DNA of 64,000 nucleotides from assembly GCA_028455995.1 (NCBI GenBank), contig JABELC010000001.1, positions 4,576,501 to 4,640,500 of the forward strand, written 5' to 3'. This DNA comes from Scleromitrula shiraiana (Eukaryota; Ascomycota; Leotiomycetes; Helotiales; Sclerotiniaceae). The translations under genes were made by a program, and so were the position numbers. The notes under the pieces are model-generated. The model searched no databases. It was not told the DNA's origin and saw only the letters and a list, made by a program, of their open reading frames with translations. This document shows, in pieces, positions 49,001 through 60,931 of this stretch (positions within the stretch are counted from its first letter, which is position 1; every line of letters starts with the position of its first letter).

Positions 49001-52000
49001 GGAGAAGAAGTCGACCTTTGGGATGGAGAAGTTTGCGAACATTCTGTAGCGTGGACTTTAGGTTTTGTGTGGCGTGGATTACATTCGCTGCTAGGATTAA
49101 ATCGTAGCTTCCTTCTTCGAATCCTTGCTCGAGGGGATCTTGGCTGATGTCTAGGACTGAGAATTCGATATTTTGATAATCCTTAAATCTTTGCTTGGCG
49201 GCAACAAAGAATCCAGAGGATATATCAGTGTAACTGTATTTCGAATAAAGTCGCTCACCGAATTCGGATTTCAATCCCTCAAGCAAGTTTGTTGTAGTCC
49301 CACCTGTACCGGCGCCAATTTCTAGTACACGTAAAGTTGGCTTGTTGTGTCCAAGGCTCTGAAGTAGGGGAGAGTAATCCCAATTATTATCAAAGAAAGC
49401 ATAGATTTGCGTCAAGATGCCGTCTTCCATAAGAACTTCGAGAGTATCAGCAGTGCCTTCCCACCTTGCCTTAGCACTATCATGAACTCTTCGGAGAGCA
49501 GTAGCTACAGAACCCACTGGACCAGCATGAAACTCAGCAGTCATTGACTTAATCAGATCTAGTCGATCTTTCTCATTTAGTATCGCAAGTTCTGTGCCTT
49601 CAGGAAGTATCTTATTTTCGCCTCTTGATGTAGTCTCAACGAATTCATTCAACCAAGAACGGAACTTGACGAGATGGCTTTCCTTTGTTTCGACATCTGC
49701 AATAGCAACTATGGTATCAACTGCAAGCAGAAAAAAATATTTCTCGAGCGAAATTAGATACTGTCGAAGATCTAATGGAGTACGGATCAGATCTTTAGCG
49801 TCCAGGAAATCCACATCAGGTTTCCAAACGAGTTCAACAGCATTCTTAGGCTTCTCTTCAGCTTCAGAACTTGCTCCCATGGCCGAAACACTTAATCCAT
49901 TTAACTCAAGCACGAGTTTACCATTAGCTGTTGCGAATGCATTTCCAGACCATGCATCCATATGATCAGTGTGAGATGTTGCTGTTGCTCTCCACTCTGT
50001 AGCCCCACCAGATATATAAACTTCGTCCATATAGGTAGGCATTTTCAGTTGCTTGAATAGAGTTGGATCGCCTTCATGTTGAGTGACTGTCAGAAGTTGC
50101 AAGAGTTTATCAAGCTCACACGGATGGAGCTCGTAAAATGATGAGTTTTCTCGAACCACGCTGTCGATATTGGCTGAGGTTTCAAATCCAATCGGGTCAA
50201 CGGTAATGTCTCTCAGACCCCGGAATGAAGGCCCGTAGGTAAATCCAATTTTTTGCATAGTATTGTACCACCGGGTTGCGGAGACTTTTCTTAGATGTTC
50301 GGGTTGAGAGAATTCTCTATCCATTGAGCGAATAGGTCCGGATTTTGCTTGTCCCGAACAATGCTCATTCCAAGTCGATCCATTGAATGAAGTAATTCTA
50401 AACTCCCACCAATCAGAATCAGAAGTAGAAGTCAGTTTGGCTTTCTTGAATGTAGTTACGACGTCGTTTTCTTTGGATTCGTTGACAATCATTGCAGTTC
50501 GAATGGCAAGTCCTCGTACAGAATAATCAGATCGACCAGTGAGTTGCCTAATTGCTTCGCCTGCCATACAGACATACCCAGCTCCCGGAAATATGATGTC
50601 AGTTCCGACTATATGGTCTCGAATCCACTCGGCCTTTTTTAAACTCAACATATTTCGCCATGTAGGCTCCAGTTGACTGCTTCCTGGAAGCCGAACTCCG
50701 AGAGTTTCATGAGGGAGATGTTTTCGTTCTCGCCATTCTTTCGATGCTCGACTTTCTTTCCAGAAACTCTTGGTATGATCCCAGGAGTAGGCGGGTAGAT
50801 CTGTGAGTACATTTCCAACAGGATTCATAGCTTCGAAATTAACGGTAAAGTTATTGGTCCAGAGATTGCCGATACATGTGTATATGGATTCTGTATCATC
50901 CTTACCTCTCTGTAAGCTTGAGATGTAACTAAAAGTTGAATTCTCAGCCTGAAAGATCTGTCTCAATGGGCCTGCCAATGCTGAATGAGGACCAATCTCA
51001 AGGATTACAGGATTCTTGAAATCGGCTTTGATGATGTTTCGGATTGCAGTATTGAACAAAACGGGACTTTCCAAATTACTTCGCCAATATGATGCATTGA
51101 ATGTATTGGGCGAAGTGATTGTTTTTCCAGTAACCGATGAGAAAAATGGTATCTTGATTTCACCATTAGATTGGATCTCCTTTATTGATTCTTCGTACGC
51201 TTCGCCATACGCTTGCATGTGGTGGGAGTGATACGCATTATCAACCTGCAAAGCTCTCACAAAAACGTCGGGAGAATCTCGTTTCAAATTAGCAATGAAA
51301 CTTTCAACTGCTTCGCGATCTCCAGATATAGTTGTGCTATTAGGACTATTTTCACATCCAATAACAACTCCTGGAATTAAGAATTCTCGTACTGCACGGG
51401 CCCCAAGTCCTACAGCTGCCATGGCTCCATCGGCAATCTTCTCGCGTGTAGCAAGACCACGGAAATAAGCTGCGAGGATGGCCTCTTTTTTGGTGAGACT
51501 GCCAGTTGTATATGCAGCGGATATCTCTCCAGAAGAATGCCCGGCTACAGCGGCAGGTGTTACTCCCCATGTTCGAAGGAGATCAACAAGTGCAATCTGG
51601 ATGGCGGTGCAGAGAGGTTGAGAGAATTCTGCTTTGGAGATTTGGCTCTTGGCTTTTGATTTGAGGAGTTCGTCTATGATTGAATGCATTAGTTATGTCG
51701 TTTTGATTAATATCGCGTTCAAATCTAGGTAAGGTATACCTTTAATTTTCCATGAAGGAGGAGTATGACATTTTTTCAAGATCTCATCCATCTCCTTCAA
51801 ATCATCGCTCACAGATTCGAAATCCTCGATGAGTTGTTTTCCCATCTGCGCCCATTGGGCACCCTGACCCGTGAATACAAAAATTAATGTTTTCTCGATA
51901 TTCTTGATTCTCGTGGATGGCTGCGCAATTAATGGCTCTTCTCCATCACATATTGCGAACGTACGCTCTTCGTGATGATCTCTTCGTGTTGCAAGCGTGT

Positions 52001-54022
52001 AAGAAAGATCGCGAAGTCGAGCAGGTCCATGTCGGGCTATATATTGAGCGTGTTGAGATACGGTTTCTTGAAGAGATACATCATTCTTGGCGGAAAGGAG
52101 AAGAAGACTTAGTCGAGGAGCCTCTTCTACAGTGCTAGGTTTTGGCTTCTTTATTCCATAAGCAGAAGCAGATTCGAGAATTACCTGATATCGTTAGAGG
52201 AGCGGTTGACTACAGAAAAGACATACATACATGGGCATTAGATCCTCCGATACCAAATGAATTCACGCTAACTCGCTCCAGGCGATCAGATGGCCATTGT
52301 ATCGGCGACGTTGGAACAACAAGTTTAGCGTCGTCCCATGGAACTGTATTGTAGTCCATTAGTAATGTCTACAAAAATATTATGTGACTCACTCTTTGGG
52401 TTAGGAGTGTTAAAGTTGACGTTTGGTGGAATCGTGCGATGCTCCAAGGCTAGAATACTCTTGATAATTGATGTATTTCCACTGGCAGATTCGGAGTGTC
52501 CGACATTAGATTTGACCTTCGAGATGTTAGTTTTCAGTTGAAGAGTGGCATGTATGAGTGTAAACTTACGGATCCAATGACCATCCCATCTTTACCGAAA
52601 ACCCTTGCAACAGCATTAACTTCTAGAGGATCTCCTGTGGGGGTACCCGTTCCATGGCACTCGAAATACCCTGTCTCATGGAACTTATCACCCAACCCAG
52701 CAATCTTGTAAGCAGATCGAATCAATGCTTCCTGAGCGTATGAATTTGGCTGAGTAATACCAGGTGTTTTCCCGTCATCATTGCACATCGTGGAGCGAAT
52801 TACACCTCGGATTGGATTTCCATCTCTGATAGCATTATCTAGTCTCTTGACATAGAGTGCCGAGACGGCTTCTCCTCTACCGTAGCCAGATGCGCTGGCA
52901 TCGAATGTTCGGCATCGTCCATCAGCAGAGTTGAGTCCATATTCGCTTAGAACACTTGATAAGGCTGGACTGAGAACTAAATTTGTGCCTCCTACAATTG
53001 CGGATTCACAATCACCGCGGGCCAGCGCTTTGCATGCTGTATCTAATGCTACCATTGAGGCAGAACAACCGGTTTTGAATGTCATACTATTATTATCACT
53101 AAGGTTTTCCCAAAATATAGAGATCTATCAAACTCACCTTGGTCCTTTCCAATCAAATTCATAAGAAACAAGATTACCTATAATTTTTGGTTTAGATACA
53201 ACTCAAGTGGCGTTCCTATTTTGTACTTACTGTTCATGAGATCGAAATGTCCTGTATAGCCAAAGAACGTCTGCGGCTCGGAGTCCTTTGAATGCATTTC
53301 TATCCAATCCTAAAATCACCACACACATCAACATCAATAGAACTATCAGGACGGATTATCTTCTTCCAATTTTGCATCCCAAAAAAAGAACTCACCTCGG
53401 CAAAAAGTCCCACATAAACTCCCACATTTTTCCCTTTGATATTTTTCTCACCTGCGTTAACAACTGCCTCGTACACCGTCTCTAATAGAATCCTGTGCTG
53501 AGGATCTGCCTGTTCTATCTGCGCAGCAGTCATAGAAAAGAATCCTGCATCAAAAGCCCCAATATCTATGTCCAGGAAGTTTCCTTCTTTGGATTTGATA
53601 GTTCCAGGTTTACCGGAAAGATCGTGAAATCCAGAAGTATTCCAGCGGGTTGAAGGGACAGGAATCACACCTTCTTTGGAAGACATCAAAAAATCCCAGA
53701 ACGTAGAAGCATCATGACATCCTCCCGGTAATCGCATTCCCATGCCAACTATGGCGATGGGGACAGGTACCTCGGGTTGGTAGATGGTAGGGTGTATACT
53801 TCTGCAGCTGGGTATTAGTGATTTCTCTTGTTCTGGAGGGGAATTTTTGACATGCCTATTGGTATGACCATTGGATTCAATATTGTTGCCATTGGATTCG
53901 TTGGTATGGCCAGTCATGCCATTGGTGTAGTTGCTTGTTCCATTACTTTGATTGAGGCCGTTTGTGCCATTCACGTGGCCGTTAGATCCGTTAACATGGC
54001 CACTTGAAACTGATGGAGTCAT
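46007..54022 (-). CDS. Highly reducing polyketide synthase (KS-AT-DH-MT-ER-KR-ACP)
   Basis: 2,519-residue iterative type I PKS. Exons (minus): 54022-53396, 53309-53231, 53177-53138, 53086-52570, 52516-52393, 52343-52231, 52184-51740, 51673-46923, 46870-46007; phases agree. An Asn/Gly-rich leader of about 85 residues precedes KS (GMGMRLPGG; active Cys256 in [25 protein letters not shown]). AT has [10 protein letters not shown] and GHSSGE (Ser695). DH has His1002 in [15 protein letters not shown] and Asp1170 in [11 protein letters not shown]-MeT has [11 protein letters not shown] (about 1432). ER has HSACGGVG (about 1940). KR has GGLGGVG (about 2150) and [22 protein letters not shown] has GLDSLVGIE (Ser about 2475). 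No terminal thioesterase, so release must be in trans. Domain set predicts a reduced, C-methylated chain; the product is unknown. Confidence 0.95.
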
Positions 54023-55295
54023 AATTCTATAATTTAATTGATCTCGAACATAAAGAAGTAAGAAAATATGTATATGTTAAGAAATGTTCAATGATGGGAA
54101 TTGGATTGATCTGATATCGGATCTTGAAGACCTAAAGTACATTCGATTTATTGAGGCTATCATCTTCACAAACCGTATAGAGCCCCCTTAACGATATCCA
54201 TAATTCACCTTGAAGATGCGCGACATGGATTTGCCAATGTACGACAGACCACACGCCTCATCCATACTGATTACGAACTGTTTGGAATATATGTTTCTCC
54301 AAGGCCCTGGACGCGGCCCCAGAAGCCAAGTCTGTGGACTTCTCCGGACTGAGTCATTAGATAACAGTGTTCTAAATTTCCGAATTACGATCCTGTTCGT
54401 ACGCCTACCCAATCCTTCAAAGATCGCGGGCTGCCACGAGTTCCAAGAACTAGTGGCCTGGGATCTCCATGATGGTAATCCTACGTGGTAGAAGCTTCGC
54501 TGTAAACTCTATTCGAATTCTACGCCCTGGTATGCTGACAAAGCCTGTGCCGTTTTTGAACAGGATTTGCTGCCAGCAGGACTCTGACTGTAACTGTTAC
54601 GCGGAGAGTAGCATTACTGCACAACAAGTATCTAAGTGCCTAGGTAATATTATCAATTTCCAAAACCATTGGGGGATATGTTGTGTCCTTAGTTGATCCA
54701 CTATATGATGTTTTTGATGTGAACTGGAGAATCTTACAAACCTGACACCTTATGTCACACAACTCGTATTAGATTGACAGATATGTGAAGTGAAAATCTC
54801 ATTCGGTATATAGAGAAGGCTGATACATAATATTTGTGCGTAGCTTGTAAGACCTGAAGTCTCACCCGTGAAATGTCCACCGTTTATGGTATTCTTGAAG
54901 AAAAATCAATATTTCAAAAGTTGTGTGCTGACCTATTTGGGTAATAAATATTTTTATATCTATTTTTGGTGGGATTCTGCAATTACGTAATCAACCTAGA
55001 TCTTACTGCAGGCTAATGCCAAGGGTGATGCAAGGGATATCGTACCTAGGCACGGCAAAGCTGATTTCCGATATCATCTTACTCAGAAAAATTGTAATTG
55101 CAAAGAGGGATGAGAGGGATTAGACGAAATTCACTATGCTGATGATAATGGGGTTTGAAGAAACTTAAACTCTCCGTTACTGCCGCACTATTACCAACTC
55201 GGAATCTATATCGGAGTCGCTCATGCTGACCTTCTTACCCTCAACTTTGAACCCACAACCACAACTAGGATCACACATACAGATCTACGAACCAA
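54023..55295. promoter_or_regulatory. Divergent promoter between PKS and DUF829 hydrolase
   Basis: 1.27 kb between two gene starts. GATATCGGA at 54113-54121, its reverse complement TCCGATATC at 55067-55075, and ATATCGGA at 55208-55215 are candidate sites for a cluster regulator. A relatively GC-rich stretch at about 54,170-54,620 has short open frames on both strands but no recognisable protein. Confidence 0.45.
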
Positions 55296-56189
55296 ATGGC
55301 GAGCTCTGTAGCTTCAGCTGATTCTCCGAACCCGTACGGTGTGGGTTTTGTTGAGCTCTCACCGACAGTTTTCTATCGTGCGCCATCAGATAAAATTAAA
55401 CCTTCAGGCTCAGCCATCACCAAAGAGCCAAATTTGATCTTATTCACAGCGTGGATGGATGCCTCACCACGACATGTTGCGAAATACACGGCTGGGTACC
55501 AAAAGCTTTTCCCAACATCCCGCATTATCTTGATCGCCACATCCACCTCCCACTTTCTATTCCAATTTAAAGATCAACGCATTAAGGAGCTCGAGCCTGC
55601 TTTCGAATTTCTCCAAAACATTCAACCTCAAGAGAAAATCCTCCTTCATTGCTTCTCCAATGGTGGAGCCGCTACAACTTGGCTTATCGCTCAAACCTAT
55701 CGTCAGCGAACAGGCCAGGTCTTGCCCATCTCCAAGGCTATATTAGATAGTGCACCAGGGGCACAGGGATATGGAACCTCACTTGCTGCTTTCTCTATGG
55801 CCTTACCTAAGAATCCAATCATTCAAGGTATAGGATCGGTCTTTCTCCGTGTCTTGCTAGGCGCATGGTTCGCCTACATATATGTGACGGGGGGTGAGCA
55901 AATCGTGGATAAAGTACGCAAGGGCTTGAATGAGACGGATCTATTTGCTCCAGATGCCGTCAGATTGTATATCTACAGTGCCGCTGATAAGTTGATTTTA
56001 TGGCAGGATATAGAGGCACATGCTGCTGAGGCGGAGAAAAAAGGTTACAAAGTTCAATTGGTCAAGTATCTAGATAGTGCTCACTGTTCACATGTTCTTC
56101 ATGATGAGAAGCGATATTGGGGTGCGGTAATGGGACTTTGGGACTCAGATTATTTGTCTAGCCCTGGAATGATAGTTGATGCATTCTGA
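55296..56189 (+). CDS. DUF829/TMEM53 (PaxU-like) alpha/beta hydrolase
   Basis: Single-exon protein of 297 residues. It fits the DUF829 family (PF05705): early strand NLILFTAWMDASPRHVAKYTAGY, then FPTSRIILIATSTS, nucleophile motif HCFSNGGA (Ser in a CxSNGG elbow), LDSAPG, a hydrophobic segment around IGSVFLRVLLGAWFAYIYV, the acid in YIYSAADKLILW and the His in DSAHCSHV. In fungi members occur in secondary-metabolite clusters (PaxU of the paxilline cluster is the named example), usually with undefined function. It is divergently paired with the PKS over a shared promoter, suggesting co-regulation. Hydrolysis, lactonisation or product release are possible; none can be chosen from sequence. Confidence 0.88.
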   Translation: MASSVASADSPNPYGVGFVELSPTVFYRAPSDKIKPSGSAITKEPNLILFTAWMDASPRHVAKYTAGYQKLFPTSRIILIATSTSHFLFQFKDQRIKELEPAFEFLQNIQPQEKILLHCFSNGGAATTWLIAQTYRQRTGQVLPISKAILDSAPGAQGYGTSLAAFSMALPKNPIIQGIGSVFLRVLLGAWFAYIYVTGGEQIVDKVRKGLNETDLFAPDAVRLYIYSAADKLILWQDIEAHAAEAEKKGYKVQLVKYLDSAHCSHVLHDEKRYWGAVMGLWDSDYLSSPGMIVDAF

Positions 56190-56314
56190 TGTTCACAGTC
56201 AGCGAGTCAGGAATTCTTTGAAAAGTCTATGCTATAGAAATTCTAATTCATTTTCACACGTTTCAACTTCTATTTTTCTCTAATTGCATGTTATCTAATA
56301 TCTATTTTATGCTT

Positions 56315-57217
56315 TCAGTCTTCAGCCAACAAATCGCAAGCTTTGATGACCTTCTCAGAAGTTTCTCTAATCTGCACAATTATTTAGTAATAACCATTTC
56401 ATTGCTGACAAGAAACGTACCATGTTCTTCTCAAACAATCCAAAATGGTGGGTTGGGATTTCCCAAATTGCTGATATGAATTCATGAGGAAATAGATCCC
56501 ACCCACCCTTCGCGTGCCTCAAATAATCCGTCATCGCAACTTCGCCATTCTGTGCATTTTCGACCGGAATATATTTAGACGCATATAACAAGACTGCTGG
56601 TGGCGGTTCCTCGGCTTCAATACCTTCCAGTTGATCTTTGTTATCTTTCCAATTTTTATCGACCCATTCCAAACTGTCCTCTTTGGACCAATGTGTGCAT
56701 CTCAAAATTTCTTCCTTCATATCCCGTGGGCAATTTCCCAGAACGAGATCGACTGGGAACTCAGCATGTATGGTCTCCGGAGGTCCCCACCATGGATACA
56801 ATGTATCAATCATTACAACCCCAATAACATGAAGTCGAGATCTTGAATTTTGTGCAAGTACACGACCAATATCAATACCAAGCTGCCCACCCAGAGACCA
56901 ACCTTGAGATCACGTTAGATGAGTAGAAAATTTGACAAATTTTTGGAATATTTTTCATTACCTCCCACTAAAATATCTCCCTTTGGTACAACCGTTTTAA
57001 TCAGTTTGATATATTCATCTATGAACATTTGAGTTCCTCCCTCCCACTTTGTTGTATTTCTAAGCCACGGATTATGTATTGTATACACGGGTCTACCTAT
57101 ATCTTCAAGCTTAAAATAATTGTATACGCCACCCCCCGCATCATGAATAAGAAATAATGGTGTGCGAGAGGGCTCGCCTTTTTGGAGGAGATTTGGATTT
57201 GCTAAATTCTCCATCAT
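56315..57217 (-). CDS. Stand-alone thioesterase/hydrolase of the PKS cluster
   Basis: Predicted 264-residue alpha/beta-hydrolase thioesterase (PF00975 type). Exons: 57217-56962, 56902-56421, 56371-56315. Features: PLFLIHDAGGGVYNYFKL (oxyanion strand), nucleophile GGWSLGGQLG restored across intron 1, HVIGVVMIDTLYP, an acidic helix region (EGIEAEEPPPAVLLY), and a late His in EIPTHHFGLFEKNM. These match the small thioesterases that act with fungal PKS or NRPS-like enzymes. Because the PKS lacks a terminal releasing domain, hydrolytic or macrocyclising release by this enzyme is the simplest model. It ends 125 bases from the stop of the convergent DUF829 gene. Confidence 0.88.
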
Positions 57218-57863
57218 CGAATCGCGAAAGAGCGCGTAACATCAAACGAAGGATGGAAGAACACCAAGGAACATTCAAGCCGTGTTTGTTATCTGATTAG
57301 AAGGTTAGAAAGATGAACATGAACAGAGAGAAAGTGTGAGAAGATTCATCGGGCTGAAATATCGAAGTAACCATATGTCATACACGTGATAATAATTACG
57401 AGGCCAAGGATTCCCGATCCGAATTCTTATTGTAAAATTCCATGAACAACTTGATGCAATACTCGTGATACAAGTAAAAACTTCAGTGACATATGTGCTC
57501 GGAAGGTGAATTTTGTGACCACATTTGCTTACGGTAGTAAAATATACGTCTGCTTATTCCCCACGCTGTTCGAATCCACTAAAGTTATTATAATGGTTAT
57601 TTACAAGCTTAGTTGGAATTTAGCTGTGCTACTGTGCAACGGTGGATGTGATGCTAGGATCATATTGCAAGCGTCTCGGTAGTCAGCACTAAATAAATCC
57701 GTGTGATAATGTGCAAATACGAATATGGATGATGGATTTCTATGGAATTTTCCGCGACTGCATAAGACTTTTTATTGATACACGTATATATTGAAATCTA
57801 CTAAGTATTGACGCAAGACAAAAGCCATGGATCAGATCCCCCCACGCAGCAAACTAGTTGGTT
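57218..57863. other. Intergenic region between thioesterase and P450
   Basis: Upstream of the thioesterase and downstream of the P450. No gene and no clear motif; ATATCGGA is not present. Confidence 0.5.
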
Positions 57864-59807
57864 CTAAGGACGAACTCTCCTAACACACTTGGCGTAAATT
57901 GGATGCGCCATCTTGGTATTCAGTTCCAATTTGACCAGCCCTTCTTGAGGTGGAGAATGAGGTAAAAGTGTAATAGTCTCGAATTCCTGACAGAGGCGAG
58001 CTAGAAAATATTCCATCTGGAAATTTGCAAATTGTTGGCCAATGCAAACTCGAGGTCCGTGGTTGAAAGGAATGTATTCCCATTGGCTTTTTGGTTTCCA
58101 AGTTTCTATGTATGTTAGATTTGGTAGTTTGTTTTCATATGAGAATATTTACCCCATCTTTCTGGTTTCCATACATTTACATCCTCGACCCCAATATCAT
58201 TTCGATGTTGCAGTGACAAGAGACCATAAACTGGGGAATGTCAATATGTAGTGCAAGTTATTGGATCTCTATACATACTGATTTGAGTTCCTTTCAACAC
58301 TGCGATCGGCGACTTCCCATCAGGACCTCCTCCTCTGGGTAAAGTAATATCTTTAACAGGCACACGAGCATTGAAGCCCACTATCTGTTTATTAGCTCGG
58401 AGGTTTGCATGCAAGATCAGATTTCTTACGAGGATGATGATCTCTGAGTGTCTCCTTGATAACCATTTTGACATATTTCAATTTGTGAAGATCAGACATA
58501 ACTGGAAGCCTGTCTAAACCAATGCTAGTAATAATAAGCATAACAACACAATCAGTCAATCGGCTGATACTTACTGTTCTTCAACTTCTGCTTTCATTCT
58601 CGCATAAACCTCTGGATGACGAGCTATTTCATAAAAACCAAATGCCATTGTTGTTGTAGAGGGATCCTTCCCAGCAAGTAGAGTAGAGGTTACAGCATTT
58701 TTTATGTCTTCCCTCTTCTTCCCCTTCAAAATCAGGTCATCAATAAGACATATTGAACCAGAAGTTGGAGGTTTTTCGGCTCGAGCAAAAGCTTTGCCAG
58801 CGAAAGCGTCTTGGTAATCGTCGATGAATTGAACAGCTTTAGGAGCAATCCACTTATCATCGAGCCAGACGCCAACTCGACTGTGAATTTGTGAGTGTTT
58901 ATTCAAACAATAATTATCGTGAACGGAACTTACCCTAGAAGTTGCCTAAAGCTAGCGATTTTCTGCAACGTCTCCATTGCACTACGAAATGGCTGTTGGT
59001 CCGAAGTTAGAGAGTTTGTAGACTCACCACAGAAAACCTCGGTAACAATGTCTAATTGGAGACGGTCAATGATATCGAACCCGTCAGATCCATCTTTGGC
59101 CAAAAGAACAAATGCATTCTGTATGTGTCTTTCCGTAACCTCAAAATCGGAGTCTCGCACACGACTCATCTGTCGACATTAGCAACCATCACTTAAAACG
59201 ACGGAATACTCACGTGTGCTTTATATAGAGATACTTCATGCTTCCATTCCTCGCCATTCACTATGAAAATCAGCTACAAACTTGCACAAAGACCGAGACA
59301 GAGATGCGTACTTGCAAAGATAGCATCACCAAGTATATGTTTGAAAATCTCGTGTTGTTCTTCTGATTTGGCAACCTCCCAAAACTATTTCGAAACTTAG
59401 ATATCATCAATCAATGGTCTATAAACAGAAAATACCTGTGTATCTTGGATTGCTTTAATGTTCTCCGCATCATCAGTCATGACGAGCCTAGTTCCCAACA
59501 TTCTGAGCTCCATAGTATGGTTATATTCTTCTAGCTTGTCTTTTGTCCAATGATAGAACTTATGCGTCCTTACAGCTTTGAACATCTCAAGCACAATATT
59601 CAGTCCTTTTCCATGGTAAGTAATTGATATATAAAACAATAAAAATTAGGGTTTCAAACCAAAGGAATTTGTGTGTACAATTGGAGGAGACTTTGCCCCT
59701 AGAGCAACATATCGTTTTCTTTGCTCTCTCCATGAATACAAATTGAAAGCAAAAATTGTAGCAATGGCAATGGCACCAAGTGCCAACGGTGATGTGAATA
59801 GACCCAT
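57864..59807 (-). CDS. Cytochrome P450 monooxygenase (CYP52-like fold)
   Basis: Predicted 498-residue ER-anchored P450 in ten exons: 59807-59660, 59605-59436, 59384-59312, 59260-59214, 59169-58934, 58880-58575, 58524-58430, 58380-58279, 58230-58153, 58105-57864; phases agree. An N-terminal membrane helix ([18 protein letters not shown]) precedes the catalytic domain. Landmarks are the [11 protein letters not shown] segment, the I-helix [14 protein letters not shown], the K-helix KETLRD (ExxR), WKPERW, and the heme loop [12 protein letters not shown] with its Cys ligand. The sequence around the heme (WEYIPFN...IGQQFA) is like CYP52-related fungal P450s. The I-helix carries two extra residues (PS) relative to AGRDTT. 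The first donor (GTTTGA) is weak. Likely oxidises the polyketide; position unknown. Confidence 0.9.
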
Positions 59808-60931
59808 TGGTATGTACTGTTTGCTTTCACAGATACTGATCTCGAAGCATATAGAGATATTTTCACATTAAGGTCATGAAGATCCGATGAGGAAAATCGA
59901 CGCAAACTCTCTGCTCGCTGTCTCTGCCTGGTCTTGCGCATGATGTAATCTGCAAGATTGAAGCACATTTCTTTATCGATGAGAGTCCATACAAGCAACG
60001 TAATCAAATCTTCCTCCCATCAGGATCATTGCATGTTAGATCATTTTTGTGGCACAGCAGTGAGATCGTAACTTCCAAGAACAAGCCACCGTAAGGAATT
60101 TAGGGATGGGTTCGTGGATACGGAATCACCTCGATCAAAAGCTTCAAAATAAAACACACCGCCAAAAGATCGGCCACTATCACGATCATGGTATCACCAA
60201 ATAGCTTGGTCGTGTTCAACTTGGATAAGTAAGACTTAAAAACAGAAGGATTTGACTCAACGCAAGAAATGCCGTGCGACATTGGATAATTAATGATTGG
60301 AGAGATTATACGAAAATAAGCTAGCAGTTGGCGTCAAGGGTTCAAATCTTACTGAAATCTCACCCGTAAGTCATATTATAACCTCATTCCGTTATCGCAC
60401 AGTACCCTTGGCTGCATTGAGTCTATCTATCTTTCAGCTACGAATTGTATTACACTCGTACGTATATACCTAAGTACACATGCTTACTGGAATAAGAACT
60501 ATACGCATGTTCCGTGATAGACACTATTCTATCCTTACTCAATCGGAAAGTATACCCAATTAGACATATGCGTCACCATGATGATGTGAATTTATTTTGT
60601 TTCGAAGGCTTTTTTACGCTGACGTCTCAATTAGTTTTGAATTAGAGTCAGGGAGGCTCGAAAAATGTGCGGATTCACGCCGCAGAGGTCCATACTCAAA
60701 CACGACCACTGCTAGCATGTAGGTCGTATCATCAATAAGCTGGTATCGGGTGGCAGTCAGAGCGATCCCGCGGAAGTCAGCGTGATTTTGAGTCTCAAAG
60801 TATGGATTGAAGATCGTATGAACAAGTTTGAGTTCTTGCTACATTTGCTCTAGTATTGGGCTGCAGTTTATTCGTCAATTGAACTTTTTCATTTCGACGA
60901 ATGCTCAAGAAACGATTGTACTTTGGGCAAA
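59808..60931. promoter_or_regulatory. Divergent promoter between P450 and BVMO
   Basis: 1.1 kb between two gene starts. A 60-codon minus-strand frame (60100-60282) contains one hydrophobic stretch but resembles nothing known to me. No exact ATATCGGA; the nearest word is GGTATCGGG at about 60,741. Confidence 0.4.

Noticed and set aside
54188..54412. 74-codon minus-strand frame in the PKS promoter
   Set aside because: It shows no similarity to a known protein and overlaps an equally long plus-strand frame; treated as noncoding.
60100..60282. 60-codon minus-strand frame with a hydrophobic stretch in the P450/BVMO promoter
   Set aside because: It is too short, has no recognisable family and no supporting context; kept only as a note in the promoter entry.
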